Source of the DNA: Candidatus Chlamydia sanziniae
GTDB lineage: Bacteria; Chlamydiota; Chlamydiia; Chlamydiales; Chlamydiaceae
Length of the DNA stretch: 64,000 bases
NCBI RefSeq assembly: GCF_001653975.1
Contig: NZ_CP014639.1
Coordinates: 930,001-994,000, forward strand
Reading direction: 5' to 3'
The translations under genes and the position numbers were made by a program. Positions 1 to 7,550 of this stretch are shown in pieces (position 1 is the stretch's first letter; each line of letters opens with the position of its first letter). Below the pieces are notes generated by a model that worked only from the letters and a program-made list of their open reading frames with translations, ran no database searches and had not been told where the DNA came from.

Positions 1-530
1 AATGTCCTTGATTGGGGTTTATGTAAATTAGACGTAGGATCTAGCTGCAGGTAACCTATCCCCTCCTCAAATTCTAAAAGTTGCGCTTTTTTCTCATTTA
101 GGTAAGGTTGTAGGGATTTTACGGCAATTTTTACAGGATCTTTGAGTACGCCCGCATTGTTACAATCTCGACAGGGAAAGACTTCAGGAAGTTGGTAATC
201 TACTTCTGAATCATAAGGATCTTCTTGCAATGAAGACAATTTTTCTCCTAAAGTTTTAGTGGTATAATTTGAAGATTCGGAATGCTTGTCTACTTGATAG
301 TAATAGGAATTGTAATATGCTTCCGAAGGAACCATAGTAATAGGAGAATGCAGTTGAGAAAGGTCATGAAGCCATCTTTGTTCTAGACCGTGGATTACAG
401 AGATGAAAACTAGTGAGAGCCACACAACAAGAGAAATAATACCTATAGAAAAAAGAGAAATGAAAGCAGAGGATACTCCTCCTTTTCTTGGTACTAAATA
501 CTTTAGAGCTATAGAAAATTCTAATTTCAT
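1..530 (-). CDS. lolE: LolC/LolE-type lipoprotein-releasing ABC transporter permease, N-terminal part (cut by window edge)
   Basis: The reading frame starts at an ATG at 530 and runs off the left edge without a stop, so only about 176 residues are visible. Translated by hand, the protein begins MKLEFSIALKYLVPRKGG and has one membrane segment (about residues 20-45, rich in Ile/Ser/Leu/Val) followed by HGLEQRW and a hydrophilic periplasmic stretch. This is the classic start of LolC/E permeases, which release lipoproteins from the inner membrane with the LolD ATPase. The rpmG neighbour on the same strand fits the chlamydial rpmG-lolE order. The gap to rpmG is 60 bases, so co-transcription from the rpmG promoter is possible. 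The visible periplasmic part contains a CRDC pair. LolC and LolE cannot be told apart here. Confidence 0.75.
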   Translation of the reverse strand, partial: MKLEFSIALKYLVPRKGGVSSAFISLFSIGIISLVVWLSLVFISVIHGLEQRWLHDLSQLHSPITMVPSEAYYNSYYYQVDKHSESSNYTTKTLGEKLSSLQEDPYDSEVDYQLPEVFPCRDCNNAGVLKDPVKIAVKSLQPYLNEKKAQLLEFEEGIGYLQLDPTSNLHKPQSRT

Positions 531-590
531 GACTTCTAATTAAAAAGCGAGTGTAGCGAAGCCAAGTAGGCAAGCATTTAGAAAATCTGG

Positions 591-749
591 TTATTTAGCT
601 TCTTTAAAAATTACGTGTCTACGCAACTTTCTATCATATTTTTTGAGTTCTAGTCGACCTGTTGTTTTTCTTTTGTTTTTCACAGTCCAATAGATATCAG
701 AACTTTCTGAACTTTTTAATTTGATAATTTCGCGGGTCTTGCTTGCCAT
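591..749 (-). CDS. rpmG: 50S ribosomal protein L33
   Basis: A 52-residue basic protein beginning [18 protein letters not shown], with [21 protein letters not shown] in its middle and ending FKEAK. This is the typical bacterial L33 sequence and length. It lacks the CxxC pairs of the zinc-binding L33 type, so it is the zinc-free form. The ATG at 749 has AAAGGA about 7 bases upstream on the coding strand. It lies directly upstream of the lolE-like gene. A TTGATT box (815-810) and TATAGC boxes (794-789 and 784-779) upstream could be promoter elements, but the spacings are not ideal. Confidence 0.93.
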   Translation of the reverse strand: MASKTREIIKLKSSESSDIYWTVKNKRKTTGRLELKKYDRKLRRHVIFKEAK

Positions 750-1123
750 GGATCAGTCCTTTTAAAAAATGCTAAATTGCTATACTATGCTATAGTTCTT
801 TTTAAAAAGAATCAAGAGATCTCCTTCATTGTCATTGGTTAAAGAACTTAAGTGATAACAAAAAGTTTAAATTTTTTCAACTAAGCTTTTCCTTAAAATG
901 AAATTTATTATTTAGAATCTAATTTCATGGAAAGTGGGTTATGAATCTATCAATAAAATAAGGAATTGTTGTTTATTGAATTCTAAAAGATGAGTGAAAG
1001 AATTTTTCAGACAGCTCTACTGATATATCTCACAAATTTATATTTATAAACAAAGCGAAGCCTATTTCTTATTTTGGTTAATAATGTTGCAGCGCGGAAG
1101 TATGACTTTGTTAGGCATGTTAT
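750..1123. other. Non-coding gap between rpmG and the fibre-like cassette
   Basis: About 370 AT-rich bases with no convincing gene on either strand. The part next to rpmG (779-815) holds direct TATAGC repeats and probably the rpmG promoter. The rest is low-complexity AT sequence. I saw no tRNA, insertion sequence or clear decayed gene. The right end runs into the hairpin that follows the fibre-like cassette. Confidence 0.5.
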
Positions 1124-1174
1124 AAAAAAGTTCCTTGAACCCAAGCTCTGCTATTAAATAGCAGTAAACTTGGG
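1124..1174 (-). terminator. Terminator-like double hairpin after the fibre-like cassette
   Basis: Read on the minus strand, a stem of CCCAAG/CTTGGG (1140-1145 with 1169-1174) encloses a second stem CTGCTATT/AATAGCAG (1148-1155 with 1157-1164). It starts 16 bases after the stop of the last cassette gene. A small GTTC/GAAC hairpin follows, with six T residues immediately after it (1129-1124). The position suits the end of the three-gene transcript. The gap between main stem and T-run is longer than in a textbook terminator. Confidence 0.6.
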
Positions 1175-1189
1175 AAAGATGTAGTTGAA

Positions 1190-2026
1190 CTAAACGGAGT
1201 AAGGCAATTGAACAACATTCCAAGAGAATGCTGCCACTCGAAAGGTAGACCATCCTATGTTTCTTATTTGGAAGTATCCTGGTGTTGTTGTATAAAATGT
1301 TGAACAAAACCATTGCATAGGTCGTGTTCGAAAATTACTTCGCCCAGCACTTGTAGTGATTGAAAGTGGTATGTCTAGACCATTAGTAACAGCTTCTAAA
1401 ACACATTCGCCTCCGGTACCGTTATCTAGCCAGCGGCCATCCTTTATCATGAAAGCACTTATGCGAAAGACTTTTGGTTCAATAGTGCTTGCTGTAAATT
1501 GTAATTTTCCTCCGTTAATTGTGAGTCCTGCAGTATTTGTATACTCTTCTTGGTGAAATTTATTCCAGGGAAGGGCAGTACCGGTTCCGAAATCCCCAGA
1601 TCCACTATGTCCTCCAGAAGTAGCTGATCGCCGTGCTGTTTTTGGTTGTGAGCGCTTGAAATATCCAAAAGGAACGTATTGTTGTGGCTGTTGAGTATTG
1701 ATATTTGTGTAATCTGAACGATTGTTTCCTGATGTATCTTTGTAGGAAACTGTCGTGTTTGCTAGATTGAGTCGGCCATGAAAGTCAATGGAAGTTGATT
1801 CAGATAGCGTTACATTGATATTTTGTTTCACCGAGAGATTTTGTTGGCAAGTAACCCCTCCATTAGTACAGGTGAGATTACTTGAAATTGCAGCATTTTC
1901 TGTAGTAATGCTTTCAGTAACAGTAAGGGCCGTGTTTTTTTGTACCTCTGTTAGATTAATGGATTGAATGTCGAATCGAACAAAGATAGGAAGTGAAATA
2001 TTAATTTTTGGTGTTGGTCCTGCCAT
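1190..2026 (-). CDS. Fibre-like beta-rich protein, third gene of the cassette (function unknown)
   Basis: 278 residues, not matched to a family I can name with certainty. It is rich in Thr, Ser and Asn, with no signal peptide and no membrane helix. Residues about 20-100 form a run of short beta-like repeats (ISSNLTCTNGG, LSVKQNINVTLSES, IDFHGRLNLANT). A Gly/Ser linker follows (SGGHSGSGDFGTGT, about 137-150). Residues about 155-278 look like a compact all-beta head (GLTINGGKLQFTAS, FRVAAFSWNVVQLP). The order shaft, linker, C-terminal head is that of phage tail fibres and other trimeric binding proteins. The start is one base past the stop of the preceding gene, so the three genes are surely one operon. 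CxxxxxxxC at 53-60 and cysteines at 208 and 241 could matter in an oxidising location. Confidence 0.7.
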   Translation of the reverse strand: MAGPTPKINISLPIFVRFDIQSINLTEVQKNTALTVTESITTENAAISSNLTCTNGGVTCQQNLSVKQNINVTLSESTSIDFHGRLNLANTTVSYKDTSGNNRSDYTNINTQQPQQYVPFGYFKRSQPKTARRSATSGGHSGSGDFGTGTALPWNKFHQEEYTNTAGLTINGGKLQFTASTIEPKVFRISAFMIKDGRWLDNGTGGECVLEAVTNGLDIPLSITTSAGRSNFRTRPMQWFCSTFYTTTPGYFQIRNIGWSTFRVAAFSWNVVQLPYSV

Positions 2027-2027
2027 A

Positions 2028-2894
2028 TTAATCTACCTCAGAAAAATTGAATTTGAATGGGAACCAAATGACATTAGTGCTAAAGCTTTTAATATCTATT
2101 GACATTCCAGTTTCTGCTTGGATGTAAGGATGGTTGTTTGATGTGCTTTCAGGTATAGGAAAAATTGCGAATAATACGACACACGTACTGTCACTTCCTG
2201 AAACTCCTCGGGTGTCGGCAATGTTAAGTAAAGTCTTCACTCCTCCTGAATTCAAATAAAGAAGGAAATTTGCTTCATCAGTTCCACTATGCCCACCATA
2301 GTAACGACTACATTGTAGTGTTACTTGGTAAATACCGGCTGCTTTCAGAAGAATCTTATCAGTAGATATAGAAAAGTATCGGCTATTGTTTGGAGTGGCA
2401 TTATAGCTATTGTCTTGTGCTTCGCCTCCTCCTGATAATTTTATGGGTATGTTTTTGTTATTAACCGTTATTGTATACACATTCTTATACCTGATGTATT
2501 GATTTGCGGCTTGTATAGAAGTCTTATGGTAGTAATCAAATGTTAGAGCGTCTCTTTGGGAAAGTGGGTTGCTAATGTCATTAAATATTGGAGTTTTGTT
2601 TTGTTCTGTGGGAGAGGTAATATTGAAACCATTAGAAAGCACAGTTGCATTAAATTTCGTACTTGTTGTAGTTAGATTGCCTCCAATAGTCACATCACAG
2701 GGACTGGTAACTTGATCTGTTACTCTAAGGTTACGAGTAGATAAGGTATTTTCAACAGTTGTCTTACCATCAACAGAAAGTGTTGTCTTATCAAGAAAAA
2801 GATTTTGATCCTTAACTCCAGAGTCGTTTTCTATACTTTTAGGTGAATCGCCAACAGAGCTCAGGATTGTTTGTTTGGGTTGTTTTTCAATCAT
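2028..2894 (-). CDS. Fibre-like beta-rich protein with a C1q/TNF-like head, second gene of the cassette (function unknown)
   Basis: 288 residues. After a hydrophilic N-terminus, residues 34-95 are repetitive and beta-like (LFLDKTTLSVDGKTTVENT, VTIGGNLTTTSTKF). Residues 105-122, NDISNPLSQRDALTFDYY, match the collar seen in many phage tail fibres (I-x-N-P/L, then D-A, then a Y). Residues about 155-285 resemble a C1q/TNF-type jelly roll: KAAGIYQVTLQCS, NFLLYLNSGG, a Gly/Ser loop, then IQAETGMSIDIKS and a Phe-rich last strand. There is no signal peptide or membrane helix. The gene follows the first cassette gene by two bases and precedes the third by one. The fold assignment is by eye. It could also be a chlamydia-specific effector family of similar composition. 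Confidence 0.72.
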   Translation of the reverse strand: MIEKQPKQTILSSVGDSPKSIENDSGVKDQNLFLDKTTLSVDGKTTVENTLSTRNLRVTDQVTSPCDVTIGGNLTTTSTKFNATVLSNGFNITSPTEQNKTPIFNDISNPLSQRDALTFDYYHKTSIQAANQYIRYKNVYTITVNNKNIPIKLSGGGEAQDNSYNATPNNSRYFSISTDKILLKAAGIYQVTLQCSRYYGGHSGTDEANFLLYLNSGGVKTLLNIADTRGVSGSDSTCVVLFAIFPIPESTSNNHPYIQAETGMSIDIKSFSTNVIWFPFKFNFSEVD

Positions 2895-2896
2895 AG

Positions 2897-3721
2897 TTAA
2901 CCTGCGATATCTGGATAATAAATAAGACCAAAAGAAAAACTGTTTAAGACGGCTTGATCGTGTTCAAGATCAAAATAGAAAACGTTATTTCGGTGTTCAC
3001 CTAAATTAGATGCATTTGGATCCGGAGCTACACTTGTAATCCGCATTGCTGTGCCGAGTCCTCCTTGGTCTGCATACCCGCCACCGCTGTAAACAGTATT
3101 CCCAGAAAAAACCTTCCCATCACCCCTTTTAAGATATATATACCCTCCCCATCCATTATTCCATCCCCAACGTTTTCCAATACTGAAAAAGAACATGTAT
3201 GTTCCAATAGCAAGTAATTGTATAGCTGAGCTACCACCTGCGGTTACTCGTTGTTGCCCTGCTTTAAAGCCTACAAAGCGAAAGATCTGGTTAATATTTC
3301 GTGATTGATAAATCGTCAAAGGTGCATTTAGCATTCGCAATGCTCCTTGCTCCGTTGGCATGGTAAGACGGCCATATGCTTGTAGGGAGCAGAAATAGTA
3401 TTCAGGAGAATTGACGTAGTATGCAGGTACGGGCGAACACTCGTAGACTGGTCGAGCTACATTACTTAAGCGATTTCCATGTAAGTTAATTGATAGCGTA
3501 CTGCTAGAAGATTCTGCGTTTAAATTATAACTGCTTCCAGAGGTGAGCCCTTGAGTTGTTGCTTTAGAACTAAATGAAGCATTCCCTTGTATATCAAAAG
3601 TCATATTTGGTTGAATGCTTTTAGCTTGAGTGTCAAAGGTAATGATGTTTGCGGCAAGCAAATTATTATCTATAGTAGAATCAACTTTAAAATAACATTT
3701 ATTATTATCTGGAGTTGTCAT
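2897..3721 (-). CDS. Fibre-like beta-rich protein, first gene of the cassette (function unknown)
   Basis: 274 residues. Residues 13-77 are Ser/Thr/Asn-rich repetitive beta-like sequence. Residues 78-103 contain INLHGNRLSNVARP and then a tyrosine pair before VNS, closely resembling the N-G-N-K-I-T-N-V-A-x-P collar of phage tail fibres. The C-terminal 150 residues are Gly- and aromatic-rich (GKRWGWNNGWGGYIYLKRG) and end in a beta pattern (FSFGLIYYPDIAG). No signal peptide or membrane helix is visible. It is the promoter-proximal gene and begins 112 bases downstream of tRNA-Tyr on the same strand. The ATG at 3721 is the only sensible start, but its upstream region is A-rich with no strong ribosome-binding site. 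Confidence 0.7.
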   Translation of the reverse strand: MTTPDNNKCYFKVDSTIDNNLLAANIITFDTQAKSIQPNMTFDIQGNASFSSKATTQGLTSGSSYNLNAESSSSTLSINLHGNRLSNVARPVYECSPVPAYYVNSPEYYFCSLQAYGRLTMPTEQGALRMLNAPLTIYQSRNINQIFRFVGFKAGQQRVTAGGSSAIQLLAIGTYMFFFSIGKRWGWNNGWGGYIYLKRGDGKVFSGNTVYSGGGYADQGGLGTAMRITSVAPDPNASNLGEHRNNVFYFDLEHDQAVLNSFSFGLIYYPDIAG

Positions 3722-3832
3722 TTTAATAATATTTCCATTTTTTTTCTTAAAAAAACAAAATAGAAGTATTTAGTCAAAGCTTTATAACTATAAAAAACAA
3801 AAAAGAATAAAAATAAATAGAAGAATGAAAAT

Positions 3833-3915
3833 TGGGGGCGGCTGGATTTGAACCAACGTATCCACGAGGAGTCGGATTTACAGTCCGATGCAATTGACCA
3901 CTATGCGACACCCCC
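3833..3915 (-). tRNA. tRNA-Tyr (anticodon GTA)
   Basis: On the minus strand the 83-base gene has acceptor GGGGGTG paired with CGCCCCC (one G-U pair), discriminator A, anticodon stem around CTGTAAA giving anticodon GTA, a long variable arm as expected for bacterial tRNA-Tyr, and a GGTTCAAATCC T-arm. The 3' CCA is not encoded. It sits seven bases from tRNA-Thr and is probably cut from the same precursor. Confidence 0.96.
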
Positions 3916-3922
3916 ATAAAAA

Positions 3923-3995
3923 TGCTGGAGAAAGGACTTGAACCCTCAACCGTTCGATTACAAATCGAATGCTCTGCCAATTGAGCTACTCCAGC
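3923..3995 (-). tRNA. tRNA-Thr (anticodon TGT)
   Basis: A 73-base gene on the minus strand: acceptor GCTGGAG with CTCCAGC, discriminator A, anticodon arm CGATTTGTAATCG giving TGT, and a GGTTCAAGTCC T-arm. No encoded CCA. It lies directly upstream of tRNA-Tyr. Confidence 0.96.
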
Positions 3996-4061
3996 ATAAA
4001 CAGGGGGTAATTATCTCAAAAAGAAAGTTTTATTCTCAATCAGAAATTCAGCTATGCATAA

Positions 4062-4562
4062 TTAGTTTTCTTCTTCTGAAGATGTTGGGTGGTTTTCTTG
4101 AATGCGAAAATCTTGTTGTGTAGGGATAAACTTCTCTGGCACAAAACTTGTATCTTGAATTTTTTCCGTCTCTGCATACTGAGGTATGCATTCTTGATTA
4201 GCACTGGGAAGGATTTGGAAGTCATGGTGTTTTAATTTTTCTGTAACAATGCGATCTTGCTTTGCTTTTGCTTTATTGAGAAGTTTTTTGCTTGTAATCT
4301 CTTTATTTTTTGTAATGGCATAAGTTGCTCCAGTGGTATTTTTTTGTTCATGGGCTAAATTTTCTGTGAGACGTTGAAATAACCTAGAACAATTCTCTCC
4401 TACACTACTTGTGCTTGTTGCGGAGATTACTTTAGCAGAAAACTTAAATTTTCCTTCACTTGTATAACGGGCAGTTTGCTCCGCCTTGTTTAAGCAACAT
4501 TGTTTGTACTTTTTCTTGGAGCCACAGGGACATAGATCATTTCTGTTAATTTTTTTTGACAC
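4062..4562 (-). CDS. SEC-C zinc-motif protein (function unknown)
   Basis: 166 residues. The N-terminus carries a SEC-C motif: NRNDLCPCGSKKKYKQCC at about residues 6-23, the C-x-C-x8-C-C zinc ligand set first known from the SecA tail. The remaining 140 residues are Lys/Glu/Thr/Gln-rich, appear largely disordered and end with acidic SSEEEN. No catalytic domain is visible. In SecA the motif binds SecB and ribosomes, but free-standing SEC-C proteins have many roles, so none is assigned. The gene is alone on the minus strand, divergent from the PP-loop ATPase, and its stop is 66 bases from tRNA-Thr. Confidence 0.8.
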   Translation of the reverse strand: MSKKINRNDLCPCGSKKKYKQCCLNKAEQTARYTSEGKFKFSAKVISATSTSSVGENCSRLFQRLTENLAHEQKNTTGATYAITKNKEITSKKLLNKAKAKQDRIVTEKLKHHDFQILPSANQECIPQYAETEKIQDTSFVPEKFIPTQQDFRIQENHPTSSEEEN

Positions 4563-4696
4563 GCGATCCTCTTAACTACAAAATTTGCAAAAAGTTTAAA
4601 TAAGCTCCGGATAAAAACCAATTATAAGTTTACTAGCTTTTAAAAAGATGTTTCCTTAAAAATACCTTACTTTAACAGCTGTTCCTTACTGTATTC

Positions 4697-5437
4697 ATGT
4701 CTACCTTACTATTGCATCCCCCTTGGATAAAAGCGGGCAAGCGTATAGAAAGCTTAATCCGGAAAGCGCTCTATACTTATAAAATGTTGGAAAATCATAA
4801 AAAAATTGTTGTAGCCTTAAGTGGTGGGAAAGATAGCCTTACCCTTCTTCTTATGTTAAAAGCGATTTCTGGACGGGGGTTTCCTAATCTAGATCTTTAT
4901 GCAATCCATGTTAGAGGTAAGTACTCCTGTGGAGCAGAAGTAAGCCAACACTATTTAAGACAGATTTGTGATAAAATACACGTTCCTTTTACTACGGTCT
5001 CTTCTCCCTATAATCCTGATACTCCGGAATGTTATCCATGTTCTCAAGTTAGACGGAGGCTTCTCTTTCAAGGAGCAAAACAATTGGGGGCTACAGCCAT
5101 AGCTTTTGGACATCATAGAGATGATTTGGTACAAACAGTTCTTATAAATCTTTGTCACAAAGCAGAGTTTTCAGGCATGCTCCCGGTATTAGACATGATA
5201 CATTTTCAGGTAACTTTATTACGTCCTTTAATTTTTACTCCTGAATTTTGGATTCGAAAATTTGCTAAAGAACATGGTTTTGCTCGGGTAACGTGTCGTT
5301 GCCCTGTAATCTCTTTACGATCTAAAGCTGAAGCACAGTTAAAATTTTTAGAAGGGATTTTTCCTTTAGCACGTCATAATATAGCTCTAGCTATTTGTGA
5401 ATATGGTTCCTCTAAATCACAAAAAAATAATTCATAG
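4697..5437 (+). CDS. PP-loop ATPase of the TtcA/TilS group, probable tRNA-thiolation enzyme
   Basis: 246 residues. The ATP pyrophosphatase loop is clear: ALSGGKDSLTLL at about residues 41-52. A CYPC pair (about 115-118) is followed by RRRLLFQGAKQLGATAIAFGHHRDDLVQT, the arrangement of TtcA, which makes 2-thiocytidine in tRNA using CxxC cysteines and an iron-sulfur cluster. A further RCPV cysteine lies near residue 200. TilS instead modifies tRNA-Ile and usually lacks the CxxC, so TtcA-like is preferred. Length is slightly under the usual 280-310. It is followed 71 bases later by surE on the same strand. Confidence 0.8.
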   Translation: MSTLLLHPPWIKAGKRIESLIRKALYTYKMLENHKKIVVALSGGKDSLTLLLMLKAISGRGFPNLDLYAIHVRGKYSCGAEVSQHYLRQICDKIHVPFTTVSSPYNPDTPECYPCSQVRRRLLFQGAKQLGATAIAFGHHRDDLVQTVLINLCHKAEFSGMLPVLDMIHFQVTLLRPLIFTPEFWIRKFAKEHGFARVTCRCPVISLRSKAEAQLKFLEGIFPLARHNIALAICEYGSSKSQKNNS

Positions 5438-5508
5438 AAATAAGATAGTTAGATTGTTCTAAATTTATTTTTTTAATAAACTACAATAAATTTTGATTTG
5501 GTTCTTTT

Positions 5509-6345
5509 ATGACTAAAAGATTAAAAATAGTTTTAACTAATGATGATGGGATTGAAGCTCCAGGTATGAGTTATTTAGTTTCTGCTTTACTAGATGCTAA
5601 TATTGCGGATATCCATATTGTTGCTCCTCAAACAGAGCAATCGGGGCAGAGTATGGCTATTTCCATGCACAGGGTTTGTTGCCTGACGCCTTACCCTTAC
5701 CCGCAAAATGTGAAAGAAGCCTGGGCAGTCGGAGGAACTCCTGTGGACAGTGTTAAGCTTGCTCTTCGAGCACTTTTCTCCGATTCTCCTCCTGATCTTG
5801 TTATTTCTGGGATTAACTGTGGTAACAATTGTGGTAGGAGTGCTTGGTATTCAGGAACCGTAGGTGCTGCAAAGCAGGCTTTGCTTGACAATATTCCTGC
5901 AATTGCATTATCACAAGATAATAACATTTCTTTTTTTCAAGAGAAAAAGACTCCTGAAATTTTGAAAAAACTTATTCTTTATCTTCTTTCTCAGCCGTTT
6001 CCTTGCTTAACAGGTTTGAATATTAATTTTCCTGCGAGCCCTGGCGGAAGTTCTTGGAAAGGTATGCGCCTAGTTGCTCCAGGAGAAGAAGTGTTTTATG
6101 AAGAACTTCAGTACATGGGGTGTGTGAATCAAAAGAAATATTATATTGGGAAATCCCCTATTTTTAAGATCTTTGGTACTCCTTCGGAGGAGATGTCGGC
6201 TTTATTAGAAAATTATATTAGTGTTGCTCCTTTGTTTTCTCAAAACTCCCCTTTTGGGTTGATGAGTGAATTTGAATTCCAAAAAGCGCGCGAAGATTTT
6301 GATACATTCATTACTGACTCTGAAGCTATCAACGAGTTATTTTAG
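5509..6345 (+). CDS. surE: 5'/3'-nucleotidase SurE
   Basis: 278 residues. SurE is a metal-dependent phosphatase that removes phosphate from nucleoside monophosphates. The metal site is visible as [11 protein letters not shown] near residue 9 and the conserved serine of [10 protein letters not shown] near 40-48. The blocks [13 protein letters not shown] (about 83-95) and [22 protein letters not shown] (about 104-125) are diagnostic of the family. Length is normal (250-280). No signal peptide, so it is cytoplasmic. The ATG at 5509 is preceded by a weak, AT-rich leader. Confidence 0.95.
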   Translation: MTKRLKIVLTNDDGIEAPGMSYLVSALLDANIADIHIVAPQTEQSGQSMAISMHRVCCLTPYPYPQNVKEAWAVGGTPVDSVKLALRALFSDSPPDLVISGINCGNNCGRSAWYSGTVGAAKQALLDNIPAIALSQDNNISFFQEKKTPEILKKLILYLLSQPFPCLTGLNINFPASPGGSSWKGMRLVAPGEEVFYEELQYMGCVNQKKYYIGKSPIFKIFGTPSEEMSALLENYISVAPLFSQNSPFGLMSEFEFQKAREDFDTFITDSEAINELF

Positions 6346-6434
6346 TGCTTTTCTTATTGTTTTTAGGGATTTTCTAGAATAAAGAAGGTCATTTTTATCA
6401 CAGAATTTGGCAAGTGAAATCTCATGAAAAATGA

Positions 6435-6464
6435 TTGTGATTAAACTATTTCTTCTGCTAACTT
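6435..6464 (+). promoter_or_regulatory. Candidate promoter for the tRNA-Val/tRNA-Asp pair
   Basis: TTGTGA (6435-6440) and TAACTT (6459-6464) are separated by 18 bases. A transcript would begin about 12 bases before tRNA-Val. The boxes are imperfect, so this is only a candidate. Confidence 0.35.
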
Positions 6465-6482
6465 AGCAATCCTACCTTATTT

Positions 6483-6555
6483 GGATGCGTAGCTCAGTGG
6501 TTAGAGCACCTGTTTTACACACAGGGGGTCATAGGTTCAAATCCTGTCGTGTCCA
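6483..6555 (+). tRNA. tRNA-Val (anticodon TAC)
   Basis: 73 bases with acceptor GGATGCG against CGTGTCC (including G-U pairs), discriminator A, D-arm AGCTCAGTGGTTAGAGCA, anticodon arm CCTGTTTTACACACAGG giving TAC, and a GGTTCAAATCC T-arm. CCA is not encoded. tRNA-Asp follows after three bases. Confidence 0.96.
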
Positions 6556-6558
6556 TTT

Positions 6559-6632
6559 GCGGGAGTAGTTCAATTGGTTAGAGCACCGCCCTGTCAAGGC
6601 GGAAGTTGCGGGTTCAAGCCCCGTCTCTCGCG
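6559..6632 (+). tRNA. tRNA-Asp (anticodon GTC)
   Basis: 74 bases with acceptor GCGGGAG against CTCTCGC, discriminator G as expected for tRNA-Asp, anticodon arm CCGCCCTGTCAAGGCGG giving GTC, and a GGTTCAAGCCC T-arm. CCA is not encoded. It is followed 24 bases later by the YitT-family gene and may share its transcript. Confidence 0.96.
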
Positions 6633-6656
6633 AAAAATGTATTCAGAGGTCTAAGG

Positions 6657-7550
6657 ATGTCTCACGGCCCCCGTCCCACAAAATTCAGCTTTCCTTTGTA
6701 TTTTTCAAAAACACTAAGTTGGTTTATTCTAGGCGGGGTACTGGCTGCATGTGGCGTTCAGATGGTGTTAGTCCCAAATGAATTGATTGATGGCGGAATT
6801 GTTGGCTTATCCATAATTGCCTCGCATTTCTTAGGACATAAGTCTCTTCCCATTTGCTTGGCATTGTTTAACTTCCCTTTTGTTTTTTTTGCATTTAAGC
6901 AAATAGGCAAGTATTTTGTTATTCAGATGCTGACTACTGTGATCATCTTTTCCTGTGCCGTATGGCTTATTGATATCCTTCCCTCCTGGTTAGGAGTCAG
7001 TCCTTTTGTATTTAAAGGCTCTGAAATGGAAACTGTTGTCTTAGGTGGAATCATTATTGGTGTGGGTTGTGGTTTGATCATTCGCTATGGGGGTTCCACA
7101 GATGGTACTGAAATTTTAGGCATCATTATAAATAAAAAGAAAGGATATACTGTTGGTCAGGTAATTCTTTTTGTAAATTTCTTTATTTTTGCTCTCGCCG
7201 GTATTGTCTATAAAAATTGGCATACGGCTTTTCTATCCTTATTGACCTATGGTATTGCTACGAAAGTTATGGATATGGTGATTTTAGGCCTTGAAGACAC
7301 GAAATCTGTTACGATTATTACTTCTTCACCGCGAAAACTAGGCCATATTCTTATGGAAACTCTAGGGCTTGGATTGACGTATATTCATGCTGAAGGAGGA
7401 TATTCGGGGGAACCTAGAAATCTTCTTTACGTAGTTGTAGAGAGATTACAACTTTCTCAATTAAAAGAGATTGTTCACAGAGAAGACCCTACTGCTTTTA
7501 TAGCCATTGAAAATCTTCATGAAGTTATCAACGGGAAGCGTACTAGCTAA
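6657..7550 (+). CDS. YitT-family integral membrane protein (DUF161 plus DUF2179)
   Basis: 297 residues from the ATG at 6657. The frame could extend upstream to 6606, but that would lie inside tRNA-Asp, and 6657 has AAGG just before it. Residues about 15-200 hold five or six membrane helices, with the family signature GGSTDGTEILGIII near residue 143 and YGIATKVMDMVI at about 205. The last 80 residues form the soluble DUF2179 domain (VTIITSSPRKLGHILMETLG and YSGEPRNLLYVVV). Function of the family is unknown; it is a putative transporter or sensor. The 3' end overlaps the convergent ubiX stop by 8 bases. Confidence 0.85.
   Translation: MSHGPRPTKFSFPLYFSKTLSWFILGGVLAACGVQMVLVPNELIDGGIVGLSIIASHFLGHKSLPICLALFNFPFVFFAFKQIGKYFVIQMLTTVIIFSCAVWLIDILPSWLGVSPFVFKGSEMETVVLGGIIIGVGCGLIIRYGGSTDGTEILGIIINKKKGYTVGQVILFVNFFIFALAGIVYKNWHTAFLSLLTYGIATKVMDMVILGLEDTKSVTIITSSPRKLGHILMETLGLGLTYIHAEGGYSGEPRNLLYVVVERLQLSQLKEIVHREDPTAFIAIENLHEVINGKRTS

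Noticed and set aside
364..573. 69-codon minus-strand frame in lolE
   Set aside because: It lies in another frame over the N-terminal lolE coding region, whose own translation shows a clear LolE start.
1062..1313. 83-codon minus-strand frame at the end of the fibre-like cassette
   Set aside because: It overlaps the third cassette gene in another frame, spans the terminator-like hairpin and has irregular composition; treated as a chance frame.
3774..3980. 68-codon minus-strand frame
   Set aside because: It runs through tRNA-Thr and tRNA-Tyr, which are unambiguous.
6606..6656. Upstream extension of the YitT-family gene
   Set aside because: It would begin inside tRNA-Asp from a TTG; the ATG at 6657 has a ribosome-binding site.
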